The translations under genes and the position numbers were made by a program. A stretch of DNA of 64,000 bases from Paenibacillus sp. ACRRY (GTDB taxonomy: Bacteria; Bacillota; Bacilli; Paenibacillales; Paenibacillaceae). Below the pieces are notes generated by a model. The model was not told the origin of the DNA, made no database searches, and worked only from the letters and a program-made list of their open reading frames with translations. Positions 62,737 through 64,000 of the stretch are shown in pieces; position 1 is the stretch's first letter, and each line of letters opens with the position of its first letter. The stretch is from NCBI RefSeq assembly GCF_022346995.1, contig NZ_JAKRNM010000004.1, forward strand, positions 248,001 to 312,000. Direction: 5' to 3'.

Positions 62737-64000
62737 TCAATATAGAATAGACGTCCAAATATATAGGGATAATAGGCTGACAATTAGACTAATTGGTATC
62801 ACTATGAAGGTTACTTTCATATACTGTTTCCAAGAGACTCGAACATGGTGGGTCTTTAAAATATACATCCAGATCAAGGTTGCTAACGTACCTATGGGTG
62901 TCAGCAAGGCTCCAATATCACTTCCCAGAATGTTGGCAAGGTAAGCCAGATGCAGCTGGGTATCACCTAATTGAAGATCGGTTACTGCGAATGTACCAAT
63001 CATGACGGAAGGCAGGTTGTTGAGCAGATTGGATAATAGAGTGAGCATTAGACCCGATACGGCAATGAGACTGGCGTCACCACCTTCTACCATGGGCTTC
63101 ATCCACTGAACGATGACAGCCGTCATTCCCGCCCGGTGAAGACTATCCACGATAATATAAATGCTGAAGGCGAAGAGCAGAATGTGCCAAGGCGTTTGGG
63201 TAACTACATCCTTAAGTCCAGTCCGGGTGCGATACCAACGCACAGCCAGCATCAGGACAACACCGGTGATTGCGACAACCTCCATACGAATGCCCCACTG
63301 CTCAGCGAGAAAGTATCCTGCACGAATGAATACAACAATCCCGATACAGACACGGAACAACCACCAGTCTACGTTTTTATCGCTATTATTTGGTTGTGCC
63401 TCCTGATCCCCTGTTTGCAGCGGATGATACGCGGAACCGGATGTGGATTGCATGGACATGGGGTAGTGATGAATAACCTTGGGAATACTTTTGCGAAAAT
63501 AATAGAACAGCAGTATGGTCATCACCATGATCCCCAGCATCGATGGCACAAACATCATCTGGGTATAGGTGTTTAGGTTCAACCCGACCATTTGCAAGGC
63601 GATGAGATTGGCGAGATTACTAAGTCCAATCGGGGCACTGGAAGCTGTAGCGATGAGTGCACCTGAGATCAGGTAAGGTAATTGCTGATGCACTTTCAGG
63701 CGAAGGATGGAACAGATCCGGAGAATGATCGGAGTTGTAATCAGTATACTGCCGTCGTTGTTGAAGAAGACTGTCATGAGAAAACAGAGTAATAGAATCA
63801 GCCAGAATAATCGGAAGCCAGAGCCTCGTGCCTTTTCAATCATATTGATGGCGATCCAGCGAAAAAAACCGATGCTCTCGAGAATGATGGACATGACAAT
63901 GGTCGAGAGAATGGTTACGGCTGCGCCGGAAACTATCCCGAAGATGCCAACGATATGAGCGAAGCTGCTCACGCCAGTTATAACAAGAAGAAGGGCGCCA
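62737..64000 (-). CDS. ArsB-type permease (5' end beyond window)
   Basis: At least 420 residues, frame open to the right edge; visible GTG at 63972 is probably internal. Many membrane helices (about 11 in the shown part) with FFNNDGSILITTPI and GSDIGALLTPIGTLATLIWM, features of the ArsB/NhaD ion transporter superfamily, likely arsenite or anion efflux. Partner of the repeat protein downstream. Confidence 0.82.
   Translation of the reverse strand, partial: GALLLVITGVSSFAHIVGIFGIVSGAAVTILSTIVMSIILESIGFFRWIAINMIEKARGSGFRLFWLILLLCFLMTVFFNNDGSILITTPIILRICSILRLKVHQQLPYLISGALIATASSAPIGLSNLANLIALQMVGLNLNTYTQMMFVPSMLGIMVMTILLFYYFRKSIPKVIHHYPMSMQSTSGSAYHPLQTGDQEAQPNNSDKNVDWWLFRVCIGIVVFIRAGYFLAEQWGIRMEVVAITGVVLMLAVRWYRTRTGLKDVVTQTPWHILLFAFSIYIIVDSLHRAGMTAVIVQWMKPMVEGGDASLIAVSGLMLTLLSNLLNNLPSVMIGTFAVTDLQLGDTQLHLAYLANILGSDIGALLTPIGTLATLIWMYILKTHHVRVSWKQYMKVTFIVIPISLIVSLLSLYIWTSILY

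Overview
The window looks like a chromosomal segment of a spore-forming, carbohydrate-degrading low-to-mid GC Firmicute, most like Paenibacillus. Reasons: a three-gene spore germination receptor operon, lipobox lipoproteins and AGGAGG-type ribosome sites, a LplB/YtcP-type sugar ABC transporter, AraC regulators fused to membrane or siderophore-binding domains, and WXG100-family (type VII secretion) proteins. No rRNA, tRNA, CRISPR array, insertion sequence or integrase was seen.

Layout. 1-9.5 kb: tail of an acyl-adenylating enzyme, a GH13 neopullulanase-like enzyme, a secreted protein, a very long GH2 beta-galactosidase-type enzyme, and a small operon with an RCC1-repeat secreted protein. 9.6-15.1 kb: DinB-like protein, a 51-residue membrane peptide gene, then a WXG-headed polymorphic toxin (11663-12847) with a JAB/JAMM-like tip, followed by several AT-rich candidate immunity genes and fragments.

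15.1-32.3 kb is an AT-rich DNA phosphorothioation island. dptF-dptG-dptH run rightward, followed by two extra genes (a GHKL/MORC-like ATPase and a methyltransferase-fold-like protein). The modification genes dndB-dndC-dndD-dndE-dndA run leftward. The two operons converge on a perfect 12-bp hairpin at 26045-26086. Upstream of dptF lies a leader with an intrinsic terminator, and both operon fronts carry 12-bp palindromes of the form TTAC-N4-GTAA. The expected logic is that DndA-E put sulfur in the DNA backbone, DptFGH attacks DNA lacking it, and the two extra genes are an unassigned add-on.

32.9-34.1 kb: a small membrane protein and a secreted protein with a glycine/alanine-rich hydrophobic stretch, resembling a large bacteriocin with its immunity partner. 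34.4-40.2 kb: lipoprotein, galactokinase, an AraC-siderophore-binding regulator and a Fur-box-controlled iron-siderophore lipoprotein.

40.4-42.6 kb: a type VII lipase-effector module of reversed architecture (lipase first, helical targeting domain last) with a WXG100-like partner and a divergent lipoprotein as candidate immunity protein. 42.6-44.7 kb: small lipoprotein and membrane genes, one interrupted by an in-frame amber codon. 44.7-48.5 kb: the Ger operon. 48.8-59.8 kb: a glycan-uptake locus with two paralogous GHL6-type hydrolase-like proteins around a CUT1 ABC transporter, its membrane-anchored AraC regulator, and a 3-hydroxyisobutyrate-dehydrogenase-family enzyme. 60-64 kb: NERD protein, lipoprotein, and an ArsB-type permease (cut by the window edge) in operon with a repeat protein.
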